A stretch of 46,411 nucleotides of DNA from Kofleriaceae bacterium (GTDB lineage Bacteria; Myxococcota_A; Polyangia; Haliangiales; Haliangiaceae), in assembly GCA_024762925.1 (NCBI GenBank), contig JANTGM010000042.1, positions 1 to 46,411 on the forward strand. Reading direction: 5' to 3'. Every line of letters starts with the position of its first letter. Positions within the stretch are counted from its first letter, which is position 1. Both the position numbers and the translations under genes were made by a program. Under the pieces are notes generated by a model. The model did no database searches and was not told the origin of the DNA. It saw only the letters and a program-made list of their open reading frames with translations. Positions 8,795 through 17,233 of the stretch are shown here, piece by piece.

Positions 8795-9667
8795 ATGAAG
8801 CATGAGCCCATCCTTGTTGGCATTCTTCTGGGGCTCACCGCCTGCTCGAATGGCAAGTCTGGCGACGAGAAGCAAACCGCAAAGACCAGTCCAACGGTGC
8901 CCTCAGCGACCGAGGACAGCAAGGCACTCGGTAGCCTCGTGATTCGAGTGGACGGTGAGGTTGTGCGATCGATTCGCGCAAGCGACCTCAGCACGCGGCG
9001 CACGCTCTTCTCGCTTTTGCCAAGCGAGCATCAAGGCAGAGAGAGCTGGCACAGCATCAATGCAAAGGGGAATTCGCGCACACTCAAGATTGCTCAGTCG
9101 ATGTATCCGGGCGCAACGATCTCCCTTGATGCGAAGGACAATGACTTCTCGATTGGGCTCTATCTGCCGATTCCGAGCGATGCAAAGCCCCATGTTCGCC
9201 AACAGCTCGAGAAACCGCACCTTCAACTTCAGAGCGTTGAAGAAGTCGACTTGCGCTCACAGGCCCCAAAAGCGAAAGCTCCAGTAGCGTTTCAACCACT
9301 AGAGCTACTGCTCGATGATTCGCAGGTTGCAGAGCTGACCGCAGAGAGTTTTGCGAAACTTCCAATCGGTTTGAAGTTCACAGAACGTCGCAACCCGGAG
9401 CGCCACCCAACGGAGCAATACCAGCTATCGGATGTTATCAGTGCTCACGTTCCACTTGAGAAGATCAAGTCGTTGACGCTGCACACAGCAAGGCGATCCA
9501 TTCGAATCGACGTTGATGCATTGGTGGCAGAGGACCAGCGACACTTGCTCAAGCGCAATCGTCGCGGCATTTGGGTGTACCGAAGCTACAAAGAAAAATC
9601 CCCCGGGGTTCAAGAGGAACTCCGAGGGATTGTTCGGGTGGAGACTCGCTCCACAATCAAGCCTTAG
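8795..9667 (+). CDS. Putative lipoprotein of unknown function
   Basis: A 290-residue protein with a lipoprotein signal (lipobox LTAC, Cys17) and a polar Ser/Lys linker. No family was recognised. Two similar parts may be present: each has a strand pair around a DGEVV/DDSQV turn followed by a 'DL...' helix (about residues 45-80 and 165-215), which would fit an internal duplication; this is a weak impression. Its 3' end overlaps the convergent beta-propeller gene by 4 bp. The last 25 codons contain a hairpin that works as a terminator for that opposite gene. A perfect TATAAT 8 nt before the ATG supports the start. Confidence 0.7.
   Translation: MKHEPILVGILLGLTACSNGKSGDEKQTAKTSPTVPSATEDSKALGSLVIRVDGEVVRSIRASDLSTRRTLFSLLPSEHQGRESWHSINAKGNSRTLKIAQSMYPGATISLDAKDNDFSIGLYLPIPSDAKPHVRQQLEKPHLQLQSVEEVDLRSQAPKAKAPVAFQPLELLLDDSQVAELTAESFAKLPIGLKFTERRNPERHPTEQYQLSDVISAHVPLEKIKSLTLHTARRSIRIDVDALVAEDQRHLLKRNRRGIWVYRSYKEKSPGVQEELRGIVRVETRSTIKP
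9590..9631 (-). terminator. Intrinsic terminator for the beta-propeller gene, inside the convergent lipoprotein ORF
   Basis: Read on the minus strand, a near-perfect stem (AATCCCTCGGAGTTC pairing with GAACCCCGGGGGATT, loop about 4-6 nt) is followed by a T-rich run. It lies about 33 nt after the stop of the 9664-11589 gene and within the last codons of the plus-strand lipoprotein. Confidence 0.7.
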
Positions 9668-11589
9668 AACGGCGAGATCACAAGCATGTGAGCTCGCATT
9701 TGCTCTTGAGCCGTAATGTCGGTGACACCGTTGCCTGCATCGCCGTCGGTATCAACGCGAACATCATCGGCAGCGGTGTACTTCATGATCGTGTTGTCAT
9801 CGATGACATAGTAGTGGATGCCGTTTGGATCCATGACCACACCATTCGTCTCGACACTCACACCGATATCACCATTCACTTGGGTTCCACCTGCAATGTC
9901 GAAGATGGTGACAGACCCTGTTCCATTGCGCAGTGGCATGTAGAGCTTGCCGTTGCCCGATGCCATCACGCCTGCTTTTTGGCCAGGTGTCGCTGGAGTT
10001 AGCAGCGTCACTGTGAAGGCCGCCACGTCCACGACGCTCACAACCGAAGCTGCCACATCATCCTTGCCACCGTTGACACCGACGAAGACCATAGCGCTGT
10101 CCTCTGACCAAGTTAGGTGCTCTGCAAAACCAACCACAGTGAGTGAGACCGGTTGGTCACCTGCAGTTCCCGCGTCAGTATCGATCAAGGTGAAGGTAGC
10201 AAGGTCAACGAGGAAGAGCTCGTCGATATCAACCGATCTTGATGAGACAATCGCTGCCAACGTGCTGCCATCCGGCGAAATCTCGATGTTCTTGATGGTG
10301 CGGCCTTGTGCATCGGCGGTGTAGAGCGTGAGGCGAGCTTGCTCAGTGAGAGCTGCGTCCATCTTAATGATGTGAACGTCAGCGGGGCTCGATCCAACGT
10401 CGCCACTCGCCCCGTCACCACCGTGATAGTGGGCGTTGTCGTTGTAGCCGATGTAGAGGTCCGCACCATCAGCGCTCATAGCAACTCCGCCACCACTACC
10501 GAGACCTGCCGTGGACAAGTCGGCACCCGCCACCGAGGTGTTGGTGCTGGTGTCAATGATGGCAAGCCCAGCTTCGTTCTTGCCAACGGCATAGATGAAG
10601 CGTCCATCGGGAGTCATTGTGATTTGCCGAACATTTTCCCCAGCCGTAATGTCAACGGCGAATCCTTCAGTGCTACCTGATGTATCAACCCCCACGTAGT
10701 CACCACCAAAGTTGCCACCATAGATCATCGGAGCATCAATGAAGCTAAGGTCGACAGTGATTGGATCCACGGTGCCATCAATCCCTGAGAGATCAATGGT
10801 GCGAACAGCTTGGCCGCCGACGATGAGTGACTCGGGCCCGTAGTATGTCGATGGCTCGCCACCGACAATTGGGAAGGTGTTGCCAGCTTGTGTGCCTTGG
10901 TTGATTGCTGTTGAAAGCCCCTTGAGATTGAAGAGCAAACGTCCTGTATCGTTTTGCACGGTGGTCTCAATGGCCAGCGTGTCGGCAAGGTCATCGAGAA
11001 CAGCCGTTGCTGTGATTGTTAGGTTCTCTGGGCTCACCACCGTGACGATTTGCGTTGCCAGATCAACACTGAGCGTGGCTGTTTGGGTACCAAGTGCGGT
11101 GTTCAAGCCACTGGTTAGCGCCACAGGGCTGTATGCGACATTGGTGTCGAATGCATACGCCGCGAAGTTGTAGCCAATGGCGGGAATCGAGGTGAGAAAG
11201 TCAAAGTCCGTGGCATTTCCGGCGAAGATGACCGTTTGGCCAGTGCCTGCTGGGTCACCTGCTGTGAGTGCTTCGCCATCGGTCGGCGTGAAATCGACTG
11301 GCACGTTTTCGCCAGCAATAATGACAACCCCATCAAAGGTCGACTCGGTGGGATTCACCCAGCTAAGCGCAAGGCCTCCTGTGGTAACCGCTGTTGCGGT
11401 GAAGTCAGTTACCGGGCCGAGTTCGACCGCGATCGCTGCATCGGTTGTGTCGGCATCCGCTCCACCCGCTGCGTCCGCCAAAAGCCCTGCGTCAATGTCA
11501 TCGGCTCCGCCATCATCGTCGCCACCGCCGCACGCAGCCAGAGAAAGCCCTAAGGCCAAAGAACATGAAATCGCTTTTACTCGCATCAT
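9664..11589 (-). CDS. Secreted beta-propeller lipoprotein (YVTN/SMP-30-like repeats)
   Basis: About 641 residues. A signal peptide ends in a lipobox (LAAC, Cys20) followed by a Gly/Asp-rich linker. A fibronectin-like stretch comes next (VTDFTATAV...LSWVNP). The remainder holds repeated propeller blades of the type DGRFIYAVGKNEAGLAIIDT, with 'D.....V....V.DVA' strands typical of the YVTN/cytochrome-D1 propeller fold. Family knowledge: such proteins are extracellular scaffolds or ligand binders; no catalytic residues are seen. Start: two adjacent ATGs (11589/11586) follow a G-rich Shine-Dalgarno-like run GGGGGGGA. Upstream in the same strand is a di-heme peroxidase gene, 209 bp away. Confidence 0.82.
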   Translation of the reverse strand: MMRVKAISCSLALGLSLAACGGGDDDGGADDIDAGLLADAAGGADADTTDAAIAVELGPVTDFTATAVTTGGLALSWVNPTESTFDGVVIIAGENVPVDFTPTDGEALTAGDPAGTGQTVIFAGNATDFDFLTSIPAIGYNFAAYAFDTNVAYSPVALTSGLNTALGTQTATLSVDLATQIVTVVSPENLTITATAVLDDLADTLAIETTVQNDTGRLLFNLKGLSTAINQGTQAGNTFPIVGGEPSTYYGPESLIVGGQAVRTIDLSGIDGTVDPITVDLSFIDAPMIYGGNFGGDYVGVDTSGSTEGFAVDITAGENVRQITMTPDGRFIYAVGKNEAGLAIIDTSTNTSVAGADLSTAGLGSGGGVAMSADGADLYIGYNDNAHYHGGDGASGDVGSSPADVHIIKMDAALTEQARLTLYTADAQGRTIKNIEISPDGSTLAAIVSSRSVDIDELFLVDLATFTLIDTDAGTAGDQPVSLTVVGFAEHLTWSEDSAMVFVGVNGGKDDVAASVVSVVDVAAFTVTLLTPATPGQKAGVMASGNGKLYMPLRNGTGSVTIFDIAGGTQVNGDIGVSVETNGVVMDPNGIHYYVIDDNTIMKYTAADDVRVDTDGDAGNGVTDITAQEQMRAHMLVISPF

Positions 11590-11798
11590 TCCCCCCCACA
11601 TATTTGGAATCCTGACTGTTGCTTCAGTGAGTTCCCCAGGCCCTTGGCCCAAACACCGAACTTGCAAAAACCAGGTCTAGATTGAAGGCGCAAGTTTACC
11701 AGGCTTCACGATGGAACGGAATTGGGCGCGCAGATCTGTGGGAGGTTGATACCAATTGCGATGGCTCATCCCAGGTAGCTCACAATGGAGCTTCCATC

Positions 11799-13004
11799 TC
11801 AGAGCTCAGTAAATGGATCACTAAACTTCGGATCCGTGATGAGCGCGTCATCGGTGAGTGTAAGCAAGAAGTCCACCATGGCATCCTTTTCCTGCTGTGT
11901 CATCGCAATCTGAGACACACCATCGCCGTTGGGAAAGAAGGGAGGACCCAGGTTCGGGCTGGGCTGGACGCCATCGCTGTAGTGAGCCACCACGTCCTCA
12001 AGAGTCGCAAAACGGCCATCGTGCATGTAGGGAGCTCTGAGCGCGACGTTTCGAAGCGAGGGCACCTTGAAAGTCCCATCATCCTGAGCGAGCTCTGTAA
12101 CGGCTCCGTAGCCAAGGTCCGACTCAGTAGTCGCATCGAGACCGTTGCTCGCCGCGGATTGTGCAACAAAGCCCTCACCTTGGTGACAGACAAAGCAGCC
12201 AAACCCGCCTCGTCCAGGTCCCGCAACAAAGAGGAACTTGCCGTGATTCTCAGATTCAGAAAAGTTCGGGAAGTCATCGGAGCGCCGAGCGACCATCGCG
12301 CGACCGGTGTCATACTTGCTTTGGGTGCTAATCATACTTCGCACAAACTGGGCCAACGCCAGCGACATGCGCTCAGTGCTGATTTGCGGGTCTCCAAAAG
12401 CCGCTTCGAATAGCTTGGGGTAGTAGCTGGCTTCGGCAGCTCTGGCCTCGAGTCCTGCGAGCGTCATTCCCATCTCAACGGGGTCCTGAAAGGGCATGAG
12501 TACCTGTTCTTCAAGAGTTGCTGCACGTTGATCCCAGAAGAAGCGTCCTTCCAAGTAGAAGCGTGCATTGGTGAGGCCCATCGAGTGGCGTCCCGTCTCG
12601 CCATCTTCAAATCCCAAGCTCAAGACCCGATCATCGGAAAACCCCTTTTCTTGGATGTGGCATGAGGCGCAGGAGACTGTGCGATTGGCGCTCATATTCA
12701 CGTCGTAGAACAACACTCTGCCAAGCGTCGCGCCGGCATCGGTGATCGGATTGTGTGCTGGCGTATTGTCACTATCCATGAGCGGCAGCTGGCCATGCAT
12801 GCCCTCGGTCTCGACCAAGAAGTGGGCGGGAATCTCTGGGTTGGCGTAGTTGTAAGGCGTGCTCGGCAAGATCGGCCCATCTTCAGGCTGAGTCTGTGGA
12901 GCGTCGGTGCTCACGCCAGAGGAGGAGGTACTTCCGCAGCCGAGGGCGGACATGGCAGATGCACTCAAAAAGGCCAGTGCCGCAATGGATCTTCGATAGC
13001 TCAT
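11799..13004 (-). CDS. Di-heme cytochrome c peroxidase family lipoprotein
   Basis: A 401-residue protein with two c-type heme sites: CASCH (Cys112, Cys115, His116) in TVSCASCHIQEKGFSDD and CFVCH (Cys270, Cys273, His274) in GFGCFVCHQGEGF. This spacing is that of the CcpA/MauG family. A lipobox (LGC, Cys23) suggests an outer- or inner-membrane lipoprotein facing the periplasm. Family knowledge: members reduce H2O2 or oxidise protein or metal partners. The C-terminal region has the usual FKVPSLRNVALRAPYMHDGRF motif. The start at 13004 gives a clean signal peptide; the frame is open further upstream, but that part is not signal-like. It may be co-transcribed with the beta-propeller lipoprotein downstream. 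Confidence 0.9.
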   Translation of the reverse strand: MSYRRSIAALAFLSASAMSALGCGSTSSSGVSTDAPQTQPEDGPILPSTPYNYANPEIPAHFLVETEGMHGQLPLMDSDNTPAHNPITDAGATLGRVLFYDVNMSANRTVSCASCHIQEKGFSDDRVLSLGFEDGETGRHSMGLTNARFYLEGRFFWDQRAATLEEQVLMPFQDPVEMGMTLAGLEARAAEASYYPKLFEAAFGDPQISTERMSLALAQFVRSMISTQSKYDTGRAMVARRSDDFPNFSESENHGKFLFVAGPGRGGFGCFVCHQGEGFVAQSAASNGLDATTESDLGYGAVTELAQDDGTFKVPSLRNVALRAPYMHDGRFATLEDVVAHYSDGVQPSPNLGPPFFPNGDGVSQIAMTQQEKDAMVDFLLTLTDDALITDPKFSDPFTEL

Positions 13005-13301
13005 GCTTTTCGTCTTTCGTTGGGGTGCGTAGCATCGGTGGCACATAGCGCTGGTGACACACGGCGTTGGGGTGACGTATAGCAACGTAGGCACCGGTAG
13101 TTGCGAAGGCAACGATCCGCGACTAAACGATGGCGAAGCAGGGTTCTCAGTGCGCCAAGATGCCGCACTTGAAGAGAATTCATGTTCTTCTCGCGCCCAC
13201 GCTTGAGTTTTCTGCATCCAAAAACAGGATGCCCCTCACTATGGTGGCTGCGCTTGCACAAAGGCTCGGTTGCCAATGCTTGCAACGCACAGGGAAGCGT
13301 C

Positions 13302-13508
13302 ATGAAGAAACACCTCGTTATCAGCATTGGCTTTTGTTTCCTCGTTTCGGGCTGCCTTGTGGTGGGCCCACGGCGCGGAAAGCGTCGACAAGGAGCCCAT
13401 TCTCACTCCTGCCATCCAAGCGAGTACTGGAATGGTCACAAGTGTGAACACAAGAAGCACAGGAACAAGAAGCGCAAACACAAACACAAACACAAACACA
13501 AGCGCTAG
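13302..13508 (+). CDS. Small Lys/His-rich lipoprotein
   Basis: A 68-residue protein: lipoprotein signal (MKKHLVISIGFCFLVSGC, lipobox Cys18), a short basic segment, a CHPSEYWNGHKC motif (Cys pair 11 apart, possibly disulphide-linked or metal-binding with nearby His), then a tail of alternating Lys and His. The tail is coded by ACAAAC-type tandem repeats. AGGGA about 8 nt before the ATG supports the start. The function is unknown; metal or nucleic-acid/polyanion binding is possible from composition alone. Convergent with the 13541-14197 gene, 32 bp apart. Confidence 0.7.
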   Translation: MKKHLVISIGFCFLVSGCLVVGPRRGKRRQGAHSHSCHPSEYWNGHKCEHKKHRNKKRKHKHKHKHKR

Positions 13509-13540
13509 CTTGAAAGCGGGGAGCGGGGAGAGCGGAGGTT

Positions 13541-14197
13541 CTATGCCCAGTGCAGGCCCAGAAGCCAGATCAACATACCAATCGCAACCGCAGCTCCACT
13601 ATAGCCAGCGGCCTTCGGCACCAAGCGATCATTGTCGTCGACGCCGCGCAGCGCGAATCCAAAGCCCCCGCCAATCCAAAGTGCGAGGCCAAAGAGCGCC
13701 ACGATGGACCAACCAACCGAGGGCATTTGGTCGCGCTTGAGCAGGGCGTGATGCCACTGTTCCGTCTCCTTAAGATTCGTGCTTGGATTGGATTGCAGCT
13801 CGATCTGGGCCATGAGCCTCGCAATGTGACGATCTGCCTCTTCGAGACGCTCCGAGTATGGCGTGTAGAAGCTGCGTGTGGCGCGAACCGATGAGCGAAT
13901 GCCCGTCCAGGCAGAGACCGCGAGCTGCGAATCGCCGTGCTCCTCAGCACTGAGCGCCAGACTTCGGAGTTTATCGTAGGCGGTCTCCACATGCGGAGCC
14001 AGCGGCAAGTACCAACGAGCTGCCCGCCTCCACAGGCGCACAGCGCCCTCGCTATCGCCGTCTGCGAGTAGTGCATCGCCTTGCTGCAGAGCGCTGCGTC
14101 CCTCCCAGAGTGCTCGCGTAGAGAGCACACCAACACAGAGAAAAACGCTCGCGAGAACAATGAGCATGCGCCGCTTTGTGCGTGCCCTGCGGCTCAT
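13541..14197 (-). CDS. Membrane protein with TPR-like helices, partner of an ABC transporter
   Basis: A 218-residue protein with one N-terminal membrane helix (about 10-30), a helical TPR-like middle (GDALLADGDSEGAVRLWRRA is typical) and two C-terminal membrane helices (about 160-180 and 195-215). The ATG overlaps the stop of the upstream permease gene as ATGA, so translation is probably coupled. This fixes the start at 14197 although the frame is open upstream. It is the last gene of the aminotransferase-ATPase-permease set and is probably an accessory subunit of that transporter. No named family was recognised. Confidence 0.72.
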   Translation of the reverse strand: MSRRARTKRRMLIVLASVFLCVGVLSTRALWEGRSALQQGDALLADGDSEGAVRLWRRAARWYLPLAPHVETAYDKLRSLALSAEEHGDSQLAVSAWTGIRSSVRATRSFYTPYSERLEEADRHIARLMAQIELQSNPSTNLKETEQWHHALLKRDQMPSVGWSIVALFGLALWIGGGFGFALRGVDDNDRLVPKAAGYSGAAVAIGMLIWLLGLHWA

Positions 14198-14985
14198 ACA
14201 AAATCTCGACGTGAGAAGATTAGAATCGAAAGCCCCATGAGAATGGCAATGTGGAGCAGTGCGTAGCCCGAAGCCATTCCCATATATCCCCAAGAGACAA
14301 AGTCGCCATGCACGCTCACATGATTGCCATCCACCGAGCCACCACTAACTGAGAAGAGATGCAGATCTGGGACAACGTAGAGCGCCGCCTCACATGCCCC
14401 CTTTACCACTGTTGACTCGGCGGTTTCCAAGACAGCTCGCAGATCGGGTGTGACCCGGCCTAGGTAGAAGAGCCCAAAGGTGAAGATTCCAGAGAGAAAC
14501 GGACTGGAAAACGAAGAGAAGAACACCGCGATGGCGGCAACGACCAGAACCTCCAAGAAAGCCAGTAGCAGCGCTTTTAGAAGCACTGTTGTCACTCCAA
14601 CGTCTTGCATCTTTAGCAAGAGCAGCATCACGATGGAGAACAATGCCAACAAGCAAGTGAGGGTAACCACCATACCAAGATATTTGCCTAAGACAAACTC
14701 GTAGCGTTCAAGTGGCTTTGTGACGATGGTGTGGATGGTGCGTTTTTTGATCTCGGTGTAGAGCAGCGAAACACCCAAGAAGATGGCGGTAATGCTGCCA
14801 AAGAGCGAAACACCACCAAGGCCAAGGTCGCGAGCAACACGCGCCTCTTGATGGAGAGACATCTCTCCTAAGACGATGGCGAAGAGATTTACGGCAAAAA
14901 CAACGGCCAAGATGCCGTAGAGCACGCGGTGTCGAATCGCATCACGAAAGGTATTGAGGGCGAGTGCCCAGATTCGCCTCATCAT
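14194..14985 (-). CDS. ABC-2 type transporter permease
   Basis: A 263-residue integral membrane protein with about six hydrophobic segments and an amphipathic N-terminus (MMRRIWALALNTFRDAIRHR). This pattern is typical of ABC-2 permeases of the NosY/gliding-type. The cytoplasmic loop KKRTIHTIVTKPLERYEFVLGKYLG matches the conserved coupling region of this class. Its start ATG overlaps the ATPase stop by 4 nt, and its own stop overlaps the next gene by 4 nt. It forms a transporter with the ATPase at 14982-15950; the cargo is unknown. Confidence 0.88.
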   Translation of the reverse strand: MMRRIWALALNTFRDAIRHRVLYGILAVVFAVNLFAIVLGEMSLHQEARVARDLGLGGVSLFGSITAIFLGVSLLYTEIKKRTIHTIVTKPLERYEFVLGKYLGMVVTLTCLLALFSIVMLLLLKMQDVGVTTVLLKALLLAFLEVLVVAAIAVFFSSFSSPFLSGIFTFGLFYLGRVTPDLRAVLETAESTVVKGACEAALYVVPDLHLFSVSGGSVDGNHVSVHGDFVSWGYMGMASGYALLHIAILMGLSILIFSRRDFV

Positions 14986-15950
14986 GACAATGCCTCTTCT
15001 TCCTCTCGCACCTTCGCTCGCTGCTCGCCATCGTTGGCAGCGCGAACAAAAACGTCTTCGAGGGTCTCATGCACTGGAGATACCGAGATGAGCTTGGCCC
15101 CAACATCAAAGCCACGACGAACAAAGGAGTCCACGTCGCTCTTTGGCCCAAGCATCGCTGTGAGCTCGCCATCGTGGTGCCGCACCTTCACTGCGAGGTC
15201 TCGCAGTTTGGATTCAGTCGCGTCATCCAACTCACGCACATCAAAGACCACCTCGGTGCCAACTTGTGCCGAGACAATATCCCGCAGTCGGCCGACGTCG
15301 TGAATGTGCCCTCGCACAATAATCGCGATGCGATCGGCAACACTCTCCACATCCGAGAGAATGTGTGACGAAAAGAACACCGTCTTGCCTTGTTCCTTGA
15401 GATCAAGAATTATGTCGCGCACATCCTTGCGGCCGATGGGGTCAAGTCCACTCATGGGCTCGTCAAAAACCACCAAGTCGGGGTCGTTCATGAGCGCCTG
15501 TGCAATGCCTGCACGTTGGAGCATTCCCTTAGAATAACTCTTAAGCGCACTGTCTCTTGCGTCTCGAAGGCCAACGAGCTCAATGAGTTCATCACTCCGC
15601 TTTGCCCGGTCTGCCGCCCCTTGCCCAAAGAGCCTGCCTGTGAAATCCAATAGCTCCGATACACTGAGATAGTCGTAGAAATAGGGAGCCTCGGGCAGAA
15701 ATCCTAGTCGTTGGCGAGCTTTGCGACTCGGAATCTCATGTCCCAGAATCCGCGCTGTCCCAGCAGTCGGTGCGATCAACCCCATGAGGATGCGCATGGT
15801 GGTTGTCTTGCCAGCGCCGTTGGGGCCCAAAAATCCGAACGCTTCGCCTTGGAGCACTTCGAAGTCGATATCGTGTACAGCGTCGACGCGTCTTCGCAAG
15901 AACCCTTTGCGGTAGGTTTTGGTCAGCCCTTTCACTTCAATCGCGTTCAC
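14982..15950 (-). CDS. ABC transporter ATP-binding protein
   Basis: A 322-residue ATPase. Walker A is GPNGAGKTT (about 42-50), the signature SYSKGMLQRAG, Walker B LVVFDEPMSGLDP and the H-loop FFSSHIL; all are intact. The last ~90 residues after the ATPase core form the extra C-terminal domain usual in ABC-2 exporter ATPases (CcmA/NatA type). The GTG start overlaps the aminotransferase stop as GTGA, and the stop overlaps the permease start as ATGA. It energises the neighbouring permease. Confidence 0.93.
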   Translation of the reverse strand: MNAIEVKGLTKTYRKGFLRRRVDAVHDIDFEVLQGEAFGFLGPNGAGKTTTMRILMGLIAPTAGTARILGHEIPSRKARQRLGFLPEAPYFYDYLSVSELLDFTGRLFGQGAADRAKRSDELIELVGLRDARDSALKSYSKGMLQRAGIAQALMNDPDLVVFDEPMSGLDPIGRKDVRDIILDLKEQGKTVFFSSHILSDVESVADRIAIIVRGHIHDVGRLRDIVSAQVGTEVVFDVRELDDATESKLRDLAVKVRHHDGELTAMLGPKSDVDSFVRRGFDVGAKLISVSPVHETLEDVFVRAANDGEQRAKVREEEEALS

Positions 15951-17044
15951 GGTAGCACCTCAGCCAAAGCATCGCACACTCGATCCAGTTCTGCCGAGCG
16001 CATGCCAATGTAGAGTGGAAGAGAAATCGCCTGCCGGTGCAGTACAGCGGCTTTGGGGGCCTCTCCGGGGCCTTCATGAGTTCCGATTTCCGCGAAGCTG
16101 TAGGTTGCAGGACCGCATCCGATTGCTTTGCTCTGCAGCACCTTGAGCACTTCGCCGCGTTGAAACTTGTCGGCAAGGAGAACAGAAAAACTCTGATTCG
16201 CATGCACAGCACCCTCTGGAAGCTGCTGCCACGATAGCCGTGACGAAGCGCGCAATGCCTCTAGTCGCTCCTTGTATCCCGTCACAAGCATCCTGCGTTC
16301 AACAAGCATCGGTTCAAGGCGAGCCAGTTGTGCCAAACCAAGGGCGGAGGAGAGTTCGCCCAGGCGTGCATTGGTGCCAATGCTCGCAAAACTTCCGCCA
16401 CCGGCTTGCCCGTGATTGCGCAACTGCCGAAGTCGTCTAGCAAGCTCCTCATCATCGCAAACGATGGCGCCTCCCTCCCCGGTCGTTATGAGCTTGCGGG
16501 GATGAAAGGAGAACGTTGCCATGCGTCCGGCTGCACCACCAGGACGACCATCCTCGTCAGCGCCACCAAGGCCACACGCCGCATCGGATAGAACAGGCAC
16601 TCCAGTCGAAACTTCGAGCGCTTCAATAGCGGCTCCGGACGTTACCGCTCCAAGCTGATCGATCGTCACAATCGCCTTGGTTCTTGGAGATACCGCTCGC
16701 TTAGCAGCCTCGAAGTCCATGAGCCAAGAATCGCTTGTGATGTCTACGGCGATGGCCCTGGCACCTCGAGCCGCCACTGCATTGGCTGCAGCGGGAAAGC
16801 CAAATGCTGTCACCAACACATCATCGCCAGGACCAACCCCAAGGGCCCAGAGCGACAATTCTAAGGCGCTGGTTCCCGAACTTGTGGCCACTGCATGGCC
16901 ACGGGCGGCGGTTTGCGCCAATCGCTCTTCAAAGCGCGTGAGTTCCGCCCCACCTGTGAGCATGGTACCGCTCAGGACTCGTTGCGCCGCACTGCGCTCG
17001 GCGTCGCCAATGGAAGGGCGCGCAAGTGGAATCCAATCAGGCAC
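15947..17044 (-). CDS. DegT/DnrJ/EryC1/StrS-family aminotransferase
   Basis: A 365-residue PLP enzyme of the sugar-aminotransferase family. The N-terminal IPLARPSIGDAE, the SSGTSALELSLWALGVGPGDDV stretch and the PLP lysine in SFHPRKLITTGEGG (Lys184) are present, with SDAACG (Asp154) for the cofactor ring nitrogen. Known relatives make amino sugars on nucleotide-sugars for polysaccharide or antibiotic pathways. The GTG start at 17044 lies in the CTAGTG end of repeat copy A, with no Shine-Dalgarno upstream. No later start would keep the family's N-terminus. The epimerase gene is 190 bp upstream on the same strand, so one sugar pathway is plausible; coupling to an ABC exporter is unusual. Confidence 0.88.
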   Translation of the reverse strand: MPDWIPLARPSIGDAERSAAQRVLSGTMLTGGAELTRFEERLAQTAARGHAVATSSGTSALELSLWALGVGPGDDVLVTAFGFPAAANAVAARGARAIAVDITSDSWLMDFEAAKRAVSPRTKAIVTIDQLGAVTSGAAIEALEVSTGVPVLSDAACGLGGADEDGRPGGAAGRMATFSFHPRKLITTGEGGAIVCDDEELARRLRQLRNHGQAGGGSFASIGTNARLGELSSALGLAQLARLEPMLVERRMLVTGYKERLEALRASSRLSWQQLPEGAVHANQSFSVLLADKFQRGEVLKVLQSKAIGCGPATYSFAEIGTHEGPGEAPKAAVLHRQAISLPLYIGMRSAELDRVCDALAEVLP

Positions 17045-17220
17045 TAGTGTCGGGTCCAGAATGGTTGATCGACGATCGCGACGGGAGTTCGTTCACTGGC
17101 AAGGCGCGAACAACGAGCTTGCTGGGGCAAGCGAGGCGCTGAGCAACACTGAGCCGAATGCGTCCAGAGGGCGAAGAACCGAGCGAGCGCGAGCAAGAGT
17201 TTTGAATCCGACACTAGTGC
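17041..17220. repeat. MITE-like intergenic repeat, copy A (complete)
   Basis: A 180-bp element with terminal inverted repeats: GCACTAGTGTCGG at the left and its exact complement CCGACACTAGTGC at the right, with weaker matching inward. Its core shares the 17-nt GAGCTTGCTGGGGCAAG (17115-17131) with copy B (42799-42815). Read in reverse it matches copy E over 46 nt with about five differences. There is no coding capacity for a transposase. It separates the epimerase and aminotransferase genes. Confidence 0.85.
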
Positions 17221-17233
17221 GTGATCCATTGCG

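Noticed and set aside
11682-12413. 243-codon plus-strand frame
   Set aside because: Overlaps the di-heme peroxidase gene on the opposite strand and has no recognisable features.
17041-17220. Insertion sequence with transposase
   Set aside because: The element is only 180 bp and no frame in it codes for a transposase; a non-autonomous repeat fits better.
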